64,000 nt of DNA from Rugosibacter sp. (GCA_030645365.1 JAUSMB010000041.1:1-64000); one strand, 5' to 3'; shown: positions 17,510 through 29,305, numbered from the stretch's first letter. Notes: generated by a model not told the origin, from the letters alone. Numbers and translations are program-made.

Positions 17510-19063
17510 TTACTTTTTACCAAACAGGCCAACATCGGTCGGGTTGATGAGGTCTGGGGCTGTCCAGCCATTGAGGTCATATTCATTCAGGCAGGTATCG
17601 ACAAACCCCTTGAGCTGGTCTATTTTTCCCGTCGCGGTAGCGTAACCGAGTGTCTGTATCCGGTTATCTTCGTGATTGCCTGCGTAGTTGCGCTCATACA
17701 ACTCATGTCGGCTGCCAAATTCAGTGCCAATGGCATCCCAGAGCAACTTGAGAATTTTTACGCGGCTCTCTGCTGTAATCCCATTGGATCCACGTACAAA
17801 GCGATCAAGGTAAGGCCTGGTATCCGGGTTGAGAAAATCAGCGGCATGCGATGGTAAGTAGACAAGCGCAGCGCCGAGATCTTTTTCGATCAGATCCTTG
17901 ATCATGGGGTAGGCCATGGGCGCAAAAACACGATAAGCGCTGGCGGCTTCGTTATTGACCTGGACAGAATCCTTGCCCCATGGTTCCGGGTTGCGTGCCA
18001 TGGCTTCCGAGAGACTCCAGAACAAGTTGCGCCAGGCCAGCACTTCGCCGATACGCCCTTGCACGCCACGAAATTCGTTGGCACCGGTTGTTTCTGTCGC
18101 TTTGATAAACAAGCCGGTAATGAAATCAAGTTTGACTGCCAGCCGTGTGCAGCCATGAAACAAGGCGCGCGACATGAAGCCTGAACCAAAAATGAAGTTA
18201 TTCACGGTATTGATGTCGCGATAGGCGAAGACATTTTCCCAAGGCACTAAAACCTTGTCGAGCACGAGGACGGAGTCGTTTTCGTCCATGCGGCTGGAGA
18301 GCGGGTAGTCAAAAGGGGTGCCCATGACGGCTGCGGCATACTCGTATGAGGTACGGCAGATAATCTTCAGGCCGGGTGAGTTCATTGGCAGGGTGAAAAT
18401 CAAAGCGAAACGAGGGTCTTTGACGGGAACACCGTATAAGCCGACAAAATTCTGGTGGGTTAACGCCGAATTGGTAGCAACAACTTTAGCACCTGACACG
18501 ATAATGCCGGCATCGGTTTCGCGCTCCACATGCACGCAGATATCTTCTATTTCAGATGAGCCCTTGTTGCGATCAATCGGCGGGTTAACAATGGCATGGT
18601 TCCAGTAGAGCAGGCTCTCTTGGGTTTTCTTGTGCCAGGCCCGGGCATTGCCCTCGTACTCGCCAAAAAACTCCGGGATAGCGCCCATCGCTGCAATAAA
18701 GCTGGCTTTGTAATCGGGTGCCCGCCCTTGCCAGCCGTAGCCGATGCGCTGCCATTCCGCAATCGCATCGCGCGATTTAACTAGGTCTTCAGCATTACGC
18801 GGCGCTTTGAAAAACGGATGGGTAAAGCCGCCGCTGCCTGTGTCGGTGGGCACAGCCAACTGGCTGTTTTTGGCCGGATCATGCATCGCGTCATATAAAC
18901 GTGCAGTCATCCGCGCTGAATTGCGAAAGGCCGGGTGGGTGGTGACATCCTTGACGCGCTCGCCAAAAATGTACACTTCACGCCCATCGCGCAGGCTTTC
19001 CAGATATTCGTCCCCCGTCATCGGGCGGGTAACGGCGGCTTTTCCGTTTTCTTTTTTTGTCAT
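17510..19063 (-). CDS. 4-hydroxyphenylacetate 3-monooxygenase (HpaB)-type FAD-dependent aromatic hydroxylase
   Basis: HpaB-type N-terminal ([44 protein letters not shown]) and central motifs; start at MTKKENGK preferred (GGGGGAAAAG ribosome-binding site). Confidence 0.85.
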   Translation of the reverse strand: MTKKENGKAAVTRPMTGDEYLESLRDGREVYIFGERVKDVTTHPAFRNSARMTARLYDAMHDPAKNSQLAVPTDTGSGGFTHPFFKAPRNAEDLVKSRDAIAEWQRIGYGWQGRAPDYKASFIAAMGAIPEFFGEYEGNARAWHKKTQESLLYWNHAIVNPPIDRNKGSSEIEDICVHVERETDAGIIVSGAKVVATNSALTHQNFVGLYGVPVKDPRFALIFTLPMNSPGLKIICRTSYEYAAAVMGTPFDYPLSSRMDENDSVLVLDKVLVPWENVFAYRDINTVNNFIFGSGFMSRALFHGCTRLAVKLDFITGLFIKATETTGANEFRGVQGRIGEVLAWRNLFWSLSEAMARNPEPWGKDSVQVNNEAASAYRVFAPMAYPMIKDLIEKDLGAALVYLPSHAADFLNPDTRPYLDRFVRGSNGITAESRVKILKLLWDAIGTEFGSRHELYERNYAGNHEDNRIQTLGYATATGKIDQLKGFVDTCLNEYDLNGWTAPDLINPTDVGLFGKK

Positions 19064-19160
19064 CTTTTCCCCCTGGTGCATCAAGAATTGGTTGCCTGCC
19101 ATCAAGTGTTTATAGCGTTTATAGCAACTGATGACAGGTCAGCGTGTGCGACTTGGCGAT

Positions 19161-19586
19161 TTAGGTGTGCAGTTTCACGAGCTGGTCAATTCCTGCATTG
19201 TAGAGGCCATTAATCATGCCAACGACATCAGCTTCAGGGGCGCCGACGACGACGAAAGTCGATGACCAGCTTACGGCGCAGCGATTGTTGCCCAGGTCAC
19301 GCACTGCCAGTTCGCTAAGATAATCCTGAAAAGGAACAGGTGCTTCGACAATGGAATAACGCTGGATGCGCGCTGCATCATCCAGTGCTTCGAGGCGCTC
19401 GCGAAAAATAGCATCGCCTTGTTTAAGGGTGCGAATTGAGCCGATCGTGTTATCAGCCTGGCCGACCAATTCAAGCATGGGTAAAAACTTTGTAATGCCA
19501 GAAAAGTCACGTACGGTTGCCCATACGGCACTGGCTGGTGCATCCATCTCACGGGTGACATGGACGGTGGTTTTTTTATCGCTCAA
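19161..19586 (-). CDS. SRPBCC (START-fold) family protein
   Basis: VTREMDAPASAVWATVRDFSGITKFLP. Confidence 0.82.
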   Translation of the reverse strand: MSDKKTTVHVTREMDAPASAVWATVRDFSGITKFLPMLELVGQADNTIGSIRTLKQGDAIFRERLEALDDAARIQRYSIVEAPVPFQDYLSELAVRDLGNNRCAVSWSSTFVVVGAPEADVVGMINGLYNAGIDQLVKLHT

Positions 19587-19678
19587 AATATCTTCTCCTC
19601 GTTTTTTTAGTTATACACGATGCGGCAGGCAGCCCCAGATTTTCTGGTTTGGAGCCACCTGCTGCTTTTAGCGATGCC

Positions 19679-20296
19679 TTAAGCGGAAGGAATCAGGCCT
19701 TCTGCCTTGAGTGCGGCTTGCACGGCGGGACGCATGAAGATACGGCCATGGTATTCCTTCAGCGCCGGCCATTTGCCGATGTCCAGACCAACGTATTGCC
19801 CCCAGCCGAGGATGGTGAACAAATACGCATCGGCAATGGTGAAGTTATCTCCGACGAGAAACTGCTTGCCAGCGAGTTGTGTAGCGACATATGCCAAGCG
19901 GCGATCCACCGTCTCAAGAGATGCTTTTTTCCAGTCGTCGGACGCAGCAGGATTAAATAGCGGCGAAAAACTTTTGTGCAATTCGGTACCCAAAAAAGTC
20001 AGCCATTCTTGCAGGCGATAACGGTCTATCGAGCCGTTGGCGGGGGCCAGTTTTTTTTCTGGTACACGGTCAGCGAGGTATTGGTTAATTGCCGGGCCTT
20101 CGGTGAGCAGTTGGCCGTCATCCATTACCAGCGCGGGAACATAGCCTTTGGCATTGATCTGGCTAAAGTCTTTGCCAGAGCTGGTCATACGGTTGCCACG
20201 CAGGTCAATGGCTTCTGACTCATAAGCGAGGCCGGATTCTTCGAGCACAATGTGTGGCGCAAGCGAACAGGCGCCAGGGGCGTAATATAGTTTCAT
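19679..20296 (-). CDS. glutathione S-transferase
   Basis: MKLYYAPGACSLAPHIVLEESGLAYE N-terminal GST motif and C-terminal helical domain. Confidence 0.9.
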   Translation of the reverse strand: MKLYYAPGACSLAPHIVLEESGLAYESEAIDLRGNRMTSSGKDFSQINAKGYVPALVMDDGQLLTEGPAINQYLADRVPEKKLAPANGSIDRYRLQEWLTFLGTELHKSFSPLFNPAASDDWKKASLETVDRRLAYVATQLAGKQFLVGDNFTIADAYLFTILGWGQYVGLDIGKWPALKEYHGRIFMRPAVQAALKAEGLIPSA

Positions 20297-20416
20297 GAAA
20301 CGTTCTCTCCTGTGTATGTAAAGTGAAACGATGTTTCAACGGGACAAGTCTGCACATTCTGCAGAGCCAATTGAGGTTTTTATTCTATAGCGTATCCTCG
20401 TGCCAAAGTAGGCAAA

Positions 20417-21733
20417 TTACAAACGCCAACTCCAGGCAGCGCTCAGGGTGTTGACGTAGGGCGTCACTGATTCCATAGCGCCGGGAAACAACGCAGAAGG
20501 TCCTTGATACGTGCCCTTGATAAATCGTGAGGCTGCCATATGAAATTCGCTACCTTGATCTGTTTTCCAGCTAAATCCGAGGCTAGCCTGACGTAAAGGG
20601 TTAGGTGTCAGGAGGCTAAAGCTGACTGCGTTAATATCATTGTCGTTAGGCCGTTGGCCATAGGCAAAGCCCGTGCGCAACGTGAGTTTGGGGGTTGCTG
20701 CGTAAGCTATGCCCAGTTTGTAATTGGTTTGATTTCGCCGCCAGCCAAAGCCACTACCCGAAGCGCTGCCTAGTGGATTGGCGACGGGATTGGTCAGCGT
20801 ATTCAAAAGACTGTTGCCAAGCGCTTTGACATCACCAAAATTGATGCGCTGAACATCAAAAGCCACCAACCAACCGGTGACCGGCTTGATGGCAACCCCA
20901 AGGCTGTAATTTGACGGGATATCGAAACTGCCTTCTGCAAACAAGCCCTTGTATTTATCAAAATCCTGCATGTAAATCTTGGTTGAATAGGCCGCGCCCA
21001 GGTTGAGCCAGGAGTTGATCTCGCCATACCAGCCAATCCGTACGCCGCCACCGAACGCATAGTCATAGCCCCGGTTGGTGACTTTGTCTGGATAAAGCGA
21101 AGTCGGCGCAAACGCTTGCAGTCCAAAAGACTTGAAGCGCTGCACGGTCAAGAGCGGTGAGATACCAATGCTGTGGCCTGGCGCGATCTTCCAGGCGGCA
21201 GTTGGGGCAACAATGAGTTGCGCCAGATCAAAGCCGGCTTCATAACAACCACCAAAAAAATTGCCCGGCGTAGTGCCGCACTGTGCGGGGTTAAGATTGG
21301 TGCCGGGAATGCCCGTTGAATCGTTATATTCGCTATTGAGTCCACCATTGGCATAGACAGTCACCCCAAGGGACAGCTGATCGTTCATCCGACGGACATA
21401 GGCAAACTCCGGGATAAGAAACAATGAGTTTTTGCTGTCTGATGAAAAATCAAAAGGTGTGCCGGAGCCTGTGCGTTCCACTTTGCGATGAGGATTGAAT
21501 AGTTCGGCACCTGCTTCAAAACGGTCGCTGACTGCGCTGAGTTTTGCTGGGTTGGAAGAGCCAGCAAACGCATCCTCGGCGACGGCCGTGACAGCCCCTG
21601 CCATTTGTCGTGCGATAGGGCCGTAGCCCAAGGAAAAATAGCCGCCTCCTGCCAAGGCAGTATGGGTCGTTAAAAGTGAAAAAAGCGTGAGAAAAAACCG
21701 CACTAGATGAGCAGACTTGATGTTGGCTTGCAT
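20417..21733 (-). CDS. FadL/TodX-family outer membrane hydrocarbon transporter
   Basis: Signal peptide plus ARQMAGAVTAVAEDAFAGSSNPAKLS FadL N-terminal pattern. Confidence 0.85.
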   Translation of the reverse strand: MQANIKSAHLVRFFLTLFSLLTTHTALAGGGYFSLGYGPIARQMAGAVTAVAEDAFAGSSNPAKLSAVSDRFEAGAELFNPHRKVERTGSGTPFDFSSDSKNSLFLIPEFAYVRRMNDQLSLGVTVYANGGLNSEYNDSTGIPGTNLNPAQCGTTPGNFFGGCYEAGFDLAQLIVAPTAAWKIAPGHSIGISPLLTVQRFKSFGLQAFAPTSLYPDKVTNRGYDYAFGGGVRIGWYGEINSWLNLGAAYSTKIYMQDFDKYKGLFAEGSFDIPSNYSLGVAIKPVTGWLVAFDVQRINFGDVKALGNSLLNTLTNPVANPLGSASGSGFGWRRNQTNYKLGIAYAATPKLTLRTGFAYGQRPNDNDINAVSFSLLTPNPLRQASLGFSWKTDQGSEFHMAASRFIKGTYQGPSALFPGAMESVTPYVNTLSAAWSWRL

Positions 21734-21885
21734 GTGGATCCCCCAGAAAAATTATGAAACCAAGACATGGTTTGAAATTATTATTGGATCAAGTGTAACT
21801 GATGCTAATGCACCTCAAATGCTGCTTGGTTGCCTCTTGGCAGTTTTGGGTATAAAGCAAATTCGGTAGCTGTAATGACTACTGT

Positions 21886-22482
21886 TTATGACCCGATAGA
21901 ATTGTTCGTTAGCAGGTCTGCGGGTGTATCAATATCGGCAAGGACTCCTGGGTCATCGCATGTGATTAGCTTGATTTTGTTTCTATGCTGCATTAACAAG
22001 TCGCGTGCCCCTATGTCGCCATGTAATGCGCGCAATGACTCGCCGAAGGCGGCAGAAAAGCCTACTGGATGACCGCGTCGGCCTTGATAAAGCGGCGCGG
22101 TGATGGCGCTACCGCATTGCAATGAAGCCAGCACTTGAGCGATTGTTTCGGACTGAATGAAAGGCATGTCAGCCAGTGCAATGAGCCAGCCGCAGGCGCT
22201 ATGGGTGGCGGCAATACCGGCGGCGATGCTCAGACCCATGCCGCCATCCGTCTGGGCAAGTGTGACTGTTTGTATGCCCTGCGCTGCAAATTGTTTGATC
22301 AAGCTGAACTGATCTGGTCGCACGACGGCGAGGGTGTGGGGCAGTACGCATTGGAGATGGGCTGCACTGACACAGGCCATAGGCAGGTCAGCGGCGAGCG
22401 GATGCATGAGTTTGTCGGTGCCGAAGCGTTGAGAGCGACCTGCGGCTAGCAAAATGCCGCAGTAACCGGATGTACTGCTCAT
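21886..22482 (-). CDS. MocA-like molybdenum cofactor nucleotidyltransferase
   Basis: GILLAAGRSQRFGTDKLMHPL; located with XdhC and a Mo hydroxylase. Confidence 0.83.
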   Translation of the reverse strand: MSSTSGYCGILLAAGRSQRFGTDKLMHPLAADLPMACVSAAHLQCVLPHTLAVVRPDQFSLIKQFAAQGIQTVTLAQTDGGMGLSIAAGIAATHSACGWLIALADMPFIQSETIAQVLASLQCGSAITAPLYQGRRGHPVGFSAAFGESLRALHGDIGARDLLMQHRNKIKLITCDDPGVLADIDTPADLLTNNSIGS

Positions 22483-23486
22483 GGCAGCGAGCAGCTTTCT
22501 TCGTTGATTGTGGTTGGTTTGTACCCAGCATTATTGATTGTCACGCCATGCCTGACGGCCGTCATTTCAGCCAGAATGGATACGGCAATTTCGGCTGGCG
22601 TGCGACTGCCGATGGGTAATCCTACCGGCCCGTGCAGCCGATCAAGTTCTTCCGGACTGAGATCAAAATACTGACGCAGACGCTCTTTGCGCTTGGCTGT
22701 GTTGGCGCGCGAGCCGAGAGCGCCGACATAAAACGCGGGCGATTTGAGCGCTTCGAGCAGGGCCATGTCATCCAGTTTGGGATCATGCGTCAATGCAACA
22801 ATTGCGGTGCGCGCATCGGCATTGAGCGCGCGCACCGCATCATCGGGCATTTCGGTGATCAAGCGTGTTCCGGACACTTGCCAAGCGGCGCGATATTCTT
22901 CGCGGGGATCGCACACGGTGACTGCGTAGTCGAGGGCTTGTGCCATGGTGGATAGATAGTCGGAAATTTGCCCCGCACCAATGATCAGCAGACGCAGTTG
23001 CGGGCCGTGAATGCTCGTCAGTTGCTGGCCGTTCCAGCTAAGGGTGTCTTTTCCTGTTGCATCATCCAGCGTGACATGGCCGCTGGCCAGATCGAGTGTG
23101 CGCGCAGTTATTTGGCCTGATTGAATGCGTTGCAGTAGTTGTTTCATCTGTTGTAGATCCGGTGCGCTTTCAAGTATCAGCCGCAGCGTGCCGCCGCAGG
23201 GCAGACCAAAGCGGGCAGATTCTTCGCGCGTCACGCCGTAAGTGACGACATCCAACGGCCGATCGTTCATCAGGCTGCCGTCACGCACACGCTGCACCAG
23301 GTCATCCTCAATGCAGCCGCCGGAGACCGAGCCGGTGAATGCGCCATCATCGCGTATTAGCGCCCAGGCACCCGGCGGGCGTGGTGCTGAACCCCAGGTT
23401 GCAGCGACTGTAACCAGCATCACGCGATGTCCGGCTTCTAGCCAGACAATGGCGGTGCGCAAAACCTGCAGGTCGGCGCTATCCAT
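22479..23486 (-). CDS. XdhC family Mo-enzyme maturation protein
   Basis: VTVAATWGSAPRPPGAWALI, SGGCIEDDLVQ, YVGALGSRANTAKRKERL. Confidence 0.88.
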   Translation of the reverse strand: MDSADLQVLRTAIVWLEAGHRVMLVTVAATWGSAPRPPGAWALIRDDGAFTGSVSGGCIEDDLVQRVRDGSLMNDRPLDVVTYGVTREESARFGLPCGGTLRLILESAPDLQQMKQLLQRIQSGQITARTLDLASGHVTLDDATGKDTLSWNGQQLTSIHGPQLRLLIIGAGQISDYLSTMAQALDYAVTVCDPREEYRAAWQVSGTRLITEMPDDAVRALNADARTAIVALTHDPKLDDMALLEALKSPAFYVGALGSRANTAKRKERLRQYFDLSPEELDRLHGPVGLPIGSRTPAEIAVSILAEMTAVRHGVTINNAGYKPTTINEESCSLP

Positions 23487-23518
23487 TGGCGCTATCCACG
23501 CTATCCATTAAGTGACTG

Positions 23519-25732
23519 TCATGCCGACTTTGCCGCGCCCAGCCTGAACGGCAATTGCCTCAGACGCTCGCCGGTTGCAGCAAACAAAGCATTCGCCACG
23601 GCAGGCGCGACAACTGGCGTGCCCGGCTCACCGACACCTGTGGGTGGTTCGGCTGAGGGTACGATGTGCACTTCAATATCGGGCATTTCATTGATGCGCA
23701 ACACCGGATAGTCGGTGAAATTTGATTGCTCGACACGCCCTTCATTCAACGTAATTTCGCTATGCAGCGCAGCGCTGAGGCCAAAGCCGATGCCGCCTTC
23801 CATTTGTGCGCGCACCACATCGGGATTAACCGCAATGCCGCAATCGACAGCGCAAACTACCCGATCGACCTTGAAGCTGCCATCGGGCTTGACGGTGACT
23901 TCGGCTACATTGGCAACAAAACTGTTAAACGACTCATGCACAGCAAAGCCCCGTCCGCGTTTTTCGCCGAATTTTCCTGGGGCCAAGGGTTTATCCCAGC
24001 CGCTGGCACGCATCGCTAAATCAATGACACCAAGATGGCGCGGATGCTCGGTGAGCAATTTGCGGCGGAATGCTATCGGGTCTTTTTTAGCCGCATACGC
24101 CAATTCATCCACAAAGGATTCAATCGCAAACGCGGAATGCGTCGAACCGACAGAGCGCCACCATAACACCGGCACGCCGAGCTTTGGCGAGTGGAGATCG
24201 ACGCTGAGATTAGCGGTTGCATAAGGCAGGTTGACTGCGCCTTCTACCGAGCTCATGTCGATGCCATCTTTCACATAACCTTCGAGGGCTGTCCCGACAA
24301 GAATTGATTGCCCGACGATGCGTTGCTTCCAGGCCATGAGATTTCCTTCGGCATCCAGTCCGGCGGTGATCCGGTGCATGAATTGTGGCCGGTAGGAGCC
24401 AGCACGCATATCGTCTTCGCGAGTCCATACCAGCTTGATCAAGGCGGGTTTGCCGGCGGTGAATATGGCTTTAGCGATCTGGGCCGCTTCGAGTGGATAG
24501 TCGGACTGGGTGCTGGAGCGACGGCCAAAACTGCCGCCTGCGTACAGCATATTGATCTTGACTTGTTCCGGCTTCAAGCCCAGGGCGGCGGCAATCTTTA
24601 GTTGGTCGGTAGTTTGAGCTTGCTCGCCATTCCATACTTCGCAACCTTCGGTATCGAGCCGGATGGCGCAATTCATCGGCTCCATCGTGGCGTGTGCGAG
24701 ATAGGGCAAGCTGAAGTCTGCCGATAATTGCGTATGGGCGGCCATCAGCGCCGTATCAGCAGCGCCGACTTTTTTTGCAGTGGCACCTGGTGAATCGAGT
24801 AATGTTTTGTACTGCTGGGTGATTTCCGCCGTGCTCAGGCGGAATGCCGCAGTTTCGTCCCAGGTCACGGAAAGCGCATCGCGGCCTTTTTTCGCCGACC
24901 AGAAGTCTTTGCCCAGCACGGCAACCCCGGTGGGAATTTCGACAATATCAACGACACCTTTGACGCTCCGGGCACGTGTGGCGTCGAAACTTTTCACTTT
25001 TGCACCAAAACGCGGCGGGTGAGCCACCACGGCAGTGAGCATGCCGGGCAGGTGAATATCCTGGGTATAAATGGCTGTCCCGTTAATTTTGGCTTTACTG
25101 TCGGTGCGCGCAACGTGTTTGCCGATATATACAAAATCCTTTGGCGCTTTCAGTTTGACATCCTGCGGGACGGGTAATTGAGCGGCGGCTTCAACCAATT
25201 CGCCAAAGCGCGCTTTGCGATTTGAGGCGGCATGAGTCACCACGCCTTGACGGATAGTGATGGATTCTGGCGCCACCTGCCAGCGCTGCGCGGCGGCACT
25301 CACCAGCATGGCGCGGGCGGTTGCGCCCGCTTGCCGCATCTGCATAAAAGAGTTGGCGAGGGAGGTGCTGCCCCCGGTAGCCTGCATGGGGCCAAAGAAC
25401 AGGTTGTTGTAGCGCTTGGCGTCTGCTGGCGCTGCTTCAACATGAATCTGTGACCATGCAGCGTCGAGTTCTTCAGCAACTAACGTGGATAGACCGGTGT
25501 AGGTGCCTTGCCCCATTTCAAGATGCTTGGCAATGACGGTGACACGATCGTCTGTGCCAATGCGCACAAAGGCATTGAGTGAGAGTGGCAGGGGTGGGGT
25601 GGATGTGTTGGCGAGCGATGCAGCCCCTTTGCCAAGGTTTGATGCGGCGAGGCTGGGCGGTAAATAAAAGGCGAGGGTGAGTCCTGCGCCGACTTTAAAA
25701 AACTCACGACGATTTGCGTTGTCTATGCTCAT
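23519..25732 (-). CDS. molybdenum hydroxylase large subunit (isoquinoline 1-oxidoreductase beta-like, Tat-exported)
   Basis: [15 protein letters not shown] Tat signal; Mo-binding subunit motifs ([41 protein letters not shown]). Confidence 0.88.
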   Translation of the reverse strand: MSIDNANRREFFKVGAGLTLAFYLPPSLAASNLGKGAASLANTSTPPLPLSLNAFVRIGTDDRVTVIAKHLEMGQGTYTGLSTLVAEELDAAWSQIHVEAAPADAKRYNNLFFGPMQATGGSTSLANSFMQMRQAGATARAMLVSAAAQRWQVAPESITIRQGVVTHAASNRKARFGELVEAAAQLPVPQDVKLKAPKDFVYIGKHVARTDSKAKINGTAIYTQDIHLPGMLTAVVAHPPRFGAKVKSFDATRARSVKGVVDIVEIPTGVAVLGKDFWSAKKGRDALSVTWDETAAFRLSTAEITQQYKTLLDSPGATAKKVGAADTALMAAHTQLSADFSLPYLAHATMEPMNCAIRLDTEGCEVWNGEQAQTTDQLKIAAALGLKPEQVKINMLYAGGSFGRRSSTQSDYPLEAAQIAKAIFTAGKPALIKLVWTREDDMRAGSYRPQFMHRITAGLDAEGNLMAWKQRIVGQSILVGTALEGYVKDGIDMSSVEGAVNLPYATANLSVDLHSPKLGVPVLWWRSVGSTHSAFAIESFVDELAYAAKKDPIAFRRKLLTEHPRHLGVIDLAMRASGWDKPLAPGKFGEKRGRGFAVHESFNSFVANVAEVTVKPDGSFKVDRVVCAVDCGIAVNPDVVRAQMEGGIGFGLSAALHSEITLNEGRVEQSNFTDYPVLRINEMPDIEVHIVPSAEPPTGVGEPGTPVVAPAVANALFAATGERLRQLPFRLGAAKSA
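24749..24774 (-). repeat. dispersed motif copy 3
   Basis: AAAAAGTCGGCGCTGCTGATACGGCG inside the Mo hydroxylase gene (KKVGAADTA). Confidence 0.95.
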
Positions 25733-25744
25733 GATTCTGCTCCT

Positions 25745-26254
25745 TCAAGCCAGCGCCCGCGAGGCGTCGTGAATCGCCGCACGGATACGATGATAGGTGG
25801 CGCAGCGGCAGATATTGCCTGCCATTGCCGTGTCGATATCTGCATCGGTCGGTTTGGGATTACTGGTGAGCAATGCAACAGCCGACATGATTTGTCCGGA
25901 CTGGCAGTAACCGCATTGCACGACATCCAGTTTTTCCCAGGCGGCTTGCACGGCACGGGCTGCTTTGTTACCGGTCTTTGCCGTGGGCAAACCCTCAATG
26001 GTCGTGACGCGCTGGCCAACGGCTGCGGAAACCGGTGTAACGCAAGAACGAGTTGGCGCACCATTAAGCAACACGGTGCACGCGCCGCAGGCCGCAATGC
26101 CACATCCATATTTGGTGCCAGTGAGTTGGAGCGTATCGCGCAAAGCCCACAGCAAAGCGGTATCGGGTTCCACATCGAGCTTGTGATTTTGCCCGTTGAT
26201 GTTCAAAGTCGGCATAGTGATCTCCCTGTATTGAAAGGCTGAGAAACAGCGCAA
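25745..26254 (-). CDS. molybdenum hydroxylase small subunit, two [2Fe-2S] (isoquinoline 1-oxidoreductase alpha-like)
   Basis: [15 protein letters not shown]...[16 protein letters not shown]...CRCATY. Confidence 0.9.
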   Translation of the reverse strand: MRCFSAFQYREITMPTLNINGQNHKLDVEPDTALLWALRDTLQLTGTKYGCGIAACGACTVLLNGAPTRSCVTPVSAAVGQRVTTIEGLPTAKTGNKAARAVQAAWEKLDVVQCGYCQSGQIMSAVALLTSNPKPTDADIDTAMAGNICRCATYHRIRAAIHDASRALA

Positions 26255-26396
26255 TGGTCTAATTATTATCTTAATCCAAGTCGATTACAAAATTCCCGCA
26301 AAGACATGGCATGCCGTAGGCAAAAAATTTTCTGCTAGTTTGCATTCTCGTCAAAACAAGACGGCGATAACACCAGAAACTGTTAGAATTTGCGCC

Positions 26397-26498
26397 GCGG
26401 CGGGTCTCCCCGCATTGTAGGGTGGTGAACCTGGTCAGGTCCGGAAGGAAGCAGCCACAGCCGCTTTCTGCAAGTGCCGGGGATCAGGCTCGCCGCCC
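26397..26498 (+). ncRNA. ffs: 4.5S signal recognition particle RNA
   Basis: Conserved SRP core GGTCAGGTCCGGAAGGAAGCAGCC...GTGCCGGGGAT with complementary GGCGG/CCGCC ends and a following T-tract. Confidence 0.93.
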
Positions 26499-26582
26499 TT
26501 ATTTTTTGAATGTGTACTAAATTGTGTACAACATTAAGCTGCGTCATACTTTTGCGCAGTTTTTGCTTGGTAAAATCAGCGC

Positions 26583-28292
26583 ATGAGTTATCAGGTACTC
26601 GCTCGTAAATGGCGCCCTAAATCGTTTGCCACGCTGGTCGGGCAAGAGCACGTCGTGCGTGCGCTGACGCATGCGCTGGAACAAAATCGGCTGCATCACG
26701 CGTATTTGTTCACTGGTACGCGCGGCGTGGGTAAAACCACCTTGGCGCGCATCATGGCCAAAGCGCTCAATTGCGAAACGGGTGTCACTTCAACGCCTTG
26801 CGGGGTATGCGCTTCTTGCACGGAGATCGATAGCGGGCGATTTATTGATTACATCGAGCTGGATGCCGCGTCGAATCGCGGCGTGGATGATATGACCCAG
26901 CTGCTTGATCGCGCAACCTATGCGCCAACGAGTGGCCGCTACAAAGTTTACGTCATTGACGAAGTACATCAGCTCTCCGGGCATGCTTTTAATGCCATGC
27001 TGAAAACGCTGGAAGAACCCCCGGCGCACGTCAAATTCATTCTCGCAACGACCGATCCGCAAAAAATCCCGGTGACGGTGCTGTCACGCTGCCTGCAATT
27101 CAATTTGAAGCAGATGTCGCAAACCTCGATTGTGGACCATTTATCGCAGGTGTTGGTGGCTGAAACCATTCCGTTCGAGCTACCCGCGCTGCGTCATCTG
27201 GCCAAAGGCGCAGCAGGCAGCATGCGTGATGCGCTCTCGCTGCTGGATCAAGCCATTGCCCATGGCGCTGGCCACGTTACCGAAGAGAGTGTGCGTGCCA
27301 TGCTGGGCACGGTGGGCGACGAGTATTTATTCACCCTGCTGGATGGTTTGTTGGCACAGGATATTCACGCCATGCTGGCAGTGGCAAAACAGATGGATGC
27401 CGGGAGTTTTTCGTTTGATGGGGGCTTGCAAGAATTAGCCACGTTGTTTCACCGCATTGCGCTCGCTCAATTTGCGCCCGAGGCCTTGACGGATGAAGCA
27501 GAGCGTAGCCGTTTAACTGTTTATGCGCAGGCACTGGATGCTGAATTTTTGCAACTGGCGTATCAAATTGCTATCCATGGTCGGGATGAGCTGGCATTGG
27601 CACCGGATGAATATGCTGGTTTTGTCATGACTTTGCTTCGCTTGCATGCGTTTCGGCCTGAGCGCAATGGGTCGAATGTGCCAAATGGATCGACTGCATC
27701 GGCTACCGCGCTTGCAACACCCGTCAAGTCTGCGCCAGTAAAAATATCACCGCCCAAGGCTGCGCCTGTCGCGGCTTCCCAAGGAAACACCCAGAACACG
27801 GTATCAAGTACCGCCCCCCAAGAGGACTTGCTTTGCGGCGTATTACCAGCGCCGACTTTTGCCAAGACGCCAATGAGTGTTCCAGTGCCTAGCACGCCAG
27901 CCCATTCAGACGACGACTGGCACACTCAGGTGGCGAAACTCTCGCTAACCGGTATGGCCAAGCAGCTTGCGCAGCACTGCGACCTCACGCAGCTGACCGA
28001 CACCGCCATCCTGTTGCGGCTGTCCCCGGTGCATAAGCATTTGCTCGGTACGGTGCAGCAAGACAAACTTCAGGCGGAGTTGCAATCCCATTACGGACGC
28101 AAGCTGCGTCTGGAAATCGAAGTCGCCGAGCCTGCCAGCCTGACCCCGGCTGATCGTATCCGCTCCACGCAGCGTGAGCATCAAGATCGCGCAATTGCTG
28201 CCATTGAACAAGACCCTTTCGTGCGTGAAGTGGTCGATCTGTTTGATGCCAGCATTGATGAATCAACCATTAAATCAGTGGCAAATCAGTAA
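26583..28292 (+). CDS. dnaX: DNA polymerase III subunits gamma/tau
   Basis: MSYQVLARKWRPKSFATLVGQEHVVRAL, GTRGVGKTTLARI. Confidence 0.96.
   Translation: MSYQVLARKWRPKSFATLVGQEHVVRALTHALEQNRLHHAYLFTGTRGVGKTTLARIMAKALNCETGVTSTPCGVCASCTEIDSGRFIDYIELDAASNRGVDDMTQLLDRATYAPTSGRYKVYVIDEVHQLSGHAFNAMLKTLEEPPAHVKFILATTDPQKIPVTVLSRCLQFNLKQMSQTSIVDHLSQVLVAETIPFELPALRHLAKGAAGSMRDALSLLDQAIAHGAGHVTEESVRAMLGTVGDEYLFTLLDGLLAQDIHAMLAVAKQMDAGSFSFDGGLQELATLFHRIALAQFAPEALTDEAERSRLTVYAQALDAEFLQLAYQIAIHGRDELALAPDEYAGFVMTLLRLHAFRPERNGSNVPNGSTASATALATPVKSAPVKISPPKAAPVAASQGNTQNTVSSTAPQEDLLCGVLPAPTFAKTPMSVPVPSTPAHSDDDWHTQVAKLSLTGMAKQLAQHCDLTQLTDTAILLRLSPVHKHLLGTVQQDKLQAELQSHYGRKLRLEIEVAEPASLTPADRIRSTQREHQDRAIAAIEQDPFVREVVDLFDASIDESTIKSVANQ
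27836..27861 (-). repeat. dispersed motif copy 4
   Basis: CAAAAGTCGGCGCTGGTAATACGCCG inside dnaX (GVLPAPTFA). Confidence 0.93.
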
Positions 28293-28308
28293 ATAAGGAG
28301 TAGTGAGC

Positions 28309-28632
28309 ATGATGAAAGGTGGCATTGCCGGATTAATGAAGCAAGCGCAACAAATGCAAACCAACATGGCTAAAGCGCAAGAAGCATTGGCCTTGCTGGA
28401 TGTGGAAGGCCAGTCAGGTGCTGGAGCCGTGAAGGTGGTCATGTCTTGCAAGCATGAGGTCAAGCGCGTGACAATTGATCCTTCAGTGATGGATGATAAG
28501 GAAATGCTCGAAGATTTAATCGCTGCAGCGATGAATGATGCCAATCGACGTGCCGAAGCGATTACCACTGAAAAGATGAGTGGATTTACCGCAGGGATGT
28601 CATTGCCACCGGGCTTTAAACTGCCTTTTTGA
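28309..28632 (+). CDS. ybaB: YbaB/EbfC family nucleoid-associated protein
   Basis: [27 protein letters not shown]; adjacent to dnaX/recR. Confidence 0.93.
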   Translation: MMKGGIAGLMKQAQQMQTNMAKAQEALALLDVEGQSGAGAVKVVMSCKHEVKRVTIDPSVMDDKEMLEDLIAAAMNDANRRAEAITTEKMSGFTAGMSLPPGFKLPF

Positions 28633-28705
28633 GCAGGACGTTAGAAAACTGCCGAAACCTATTGACGTATCGTATAGGCGAGTAATTTCCATTTGAGACA
28701 TCCGC

Positions 28706-29305
28706 ATGCCAGCCAGCACTAGCCTGGAAGAACTGATCGAGGCATTGCGCGGCTTGCCCGGCGTCGGCCCCAAGGCGTCGCAGCGCATGGCTTATCACCT
28801 GCTGCAGCGTAACCGGCGCGGTGCTGACCGGCTTGCCCGTGCGCTTGATTCGGCTTTGCATAATTTGCATCACTGCAACCGTTGCAACAATTTTACCGAA
28901 CAGGAAATTTGCGAGCGCTGCCTTTCCACGCGTCGCGACCCGGCGCAGTTATGCATCGTTGAAATGCCGATTGATCTGAACAGCATGGAGCAAACGCAAG
29001 CTTATAACGGGCTTTATTATGTACTGATGGGCCGCTTGTCTCCGCTGGACGGCATTGGCCCGACAGAGCTGGCATTTGGCCGCTTGATTGCGCGAGCCAC
29101 GGATGGCGTGGTTAAAGAAGTGATTCTCGCTACGAATTTCACGAATGAAGGTGAAGCCACAGCGCATTATCTGTCCGAGCTGCTGCATGCGCGCGATATC
29201 AAGGTGAGCCGCATTGCGCGCGGCTTGCCGGTCGGTGGCGAGCTGGAGTTTTCCGATGCGGCCACTGTCGCACAGGCCTTGCGCGAACGGCGAGACTTTG
29301 ACTAG
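28706..29305 (+). CDS. recR: recombination mediator RecR
   Basis: [22 protein letters not shown]4 zinc finger, Toprim domain. Confidence 0.95.
   Translation: MPASTSLEELIEALRGLPGVGPKASQRMAYHLLQRNRRGADRLARALDSALHNLHHCNRCNNFTEQEICERCLSTRRDPAQLCIVEMPIDLNSMEQTQAYNGLYYVLMGRLSPLDGIGPTELAFGRLIARATDGVVKEVILATNFTNEGEATAHYLSELLHARDIKVSRIARGLPVGGELEFSDAATVAQALRERRDFD

Noticed and set aside
25685-25699. GCGCCGACTTT in the Mo hydroxylase Tat signal (partial motif)
   Set aside because: Only about 11 matching bases, encodes the ordinary Tat signal FFKVGAG; no second half.
26583-28292. Programmed -1 frameshift in dnaX to make gamma
   Set aside because: No A-AAA-AAG slippery heptamer was found in the linker; cannot support.
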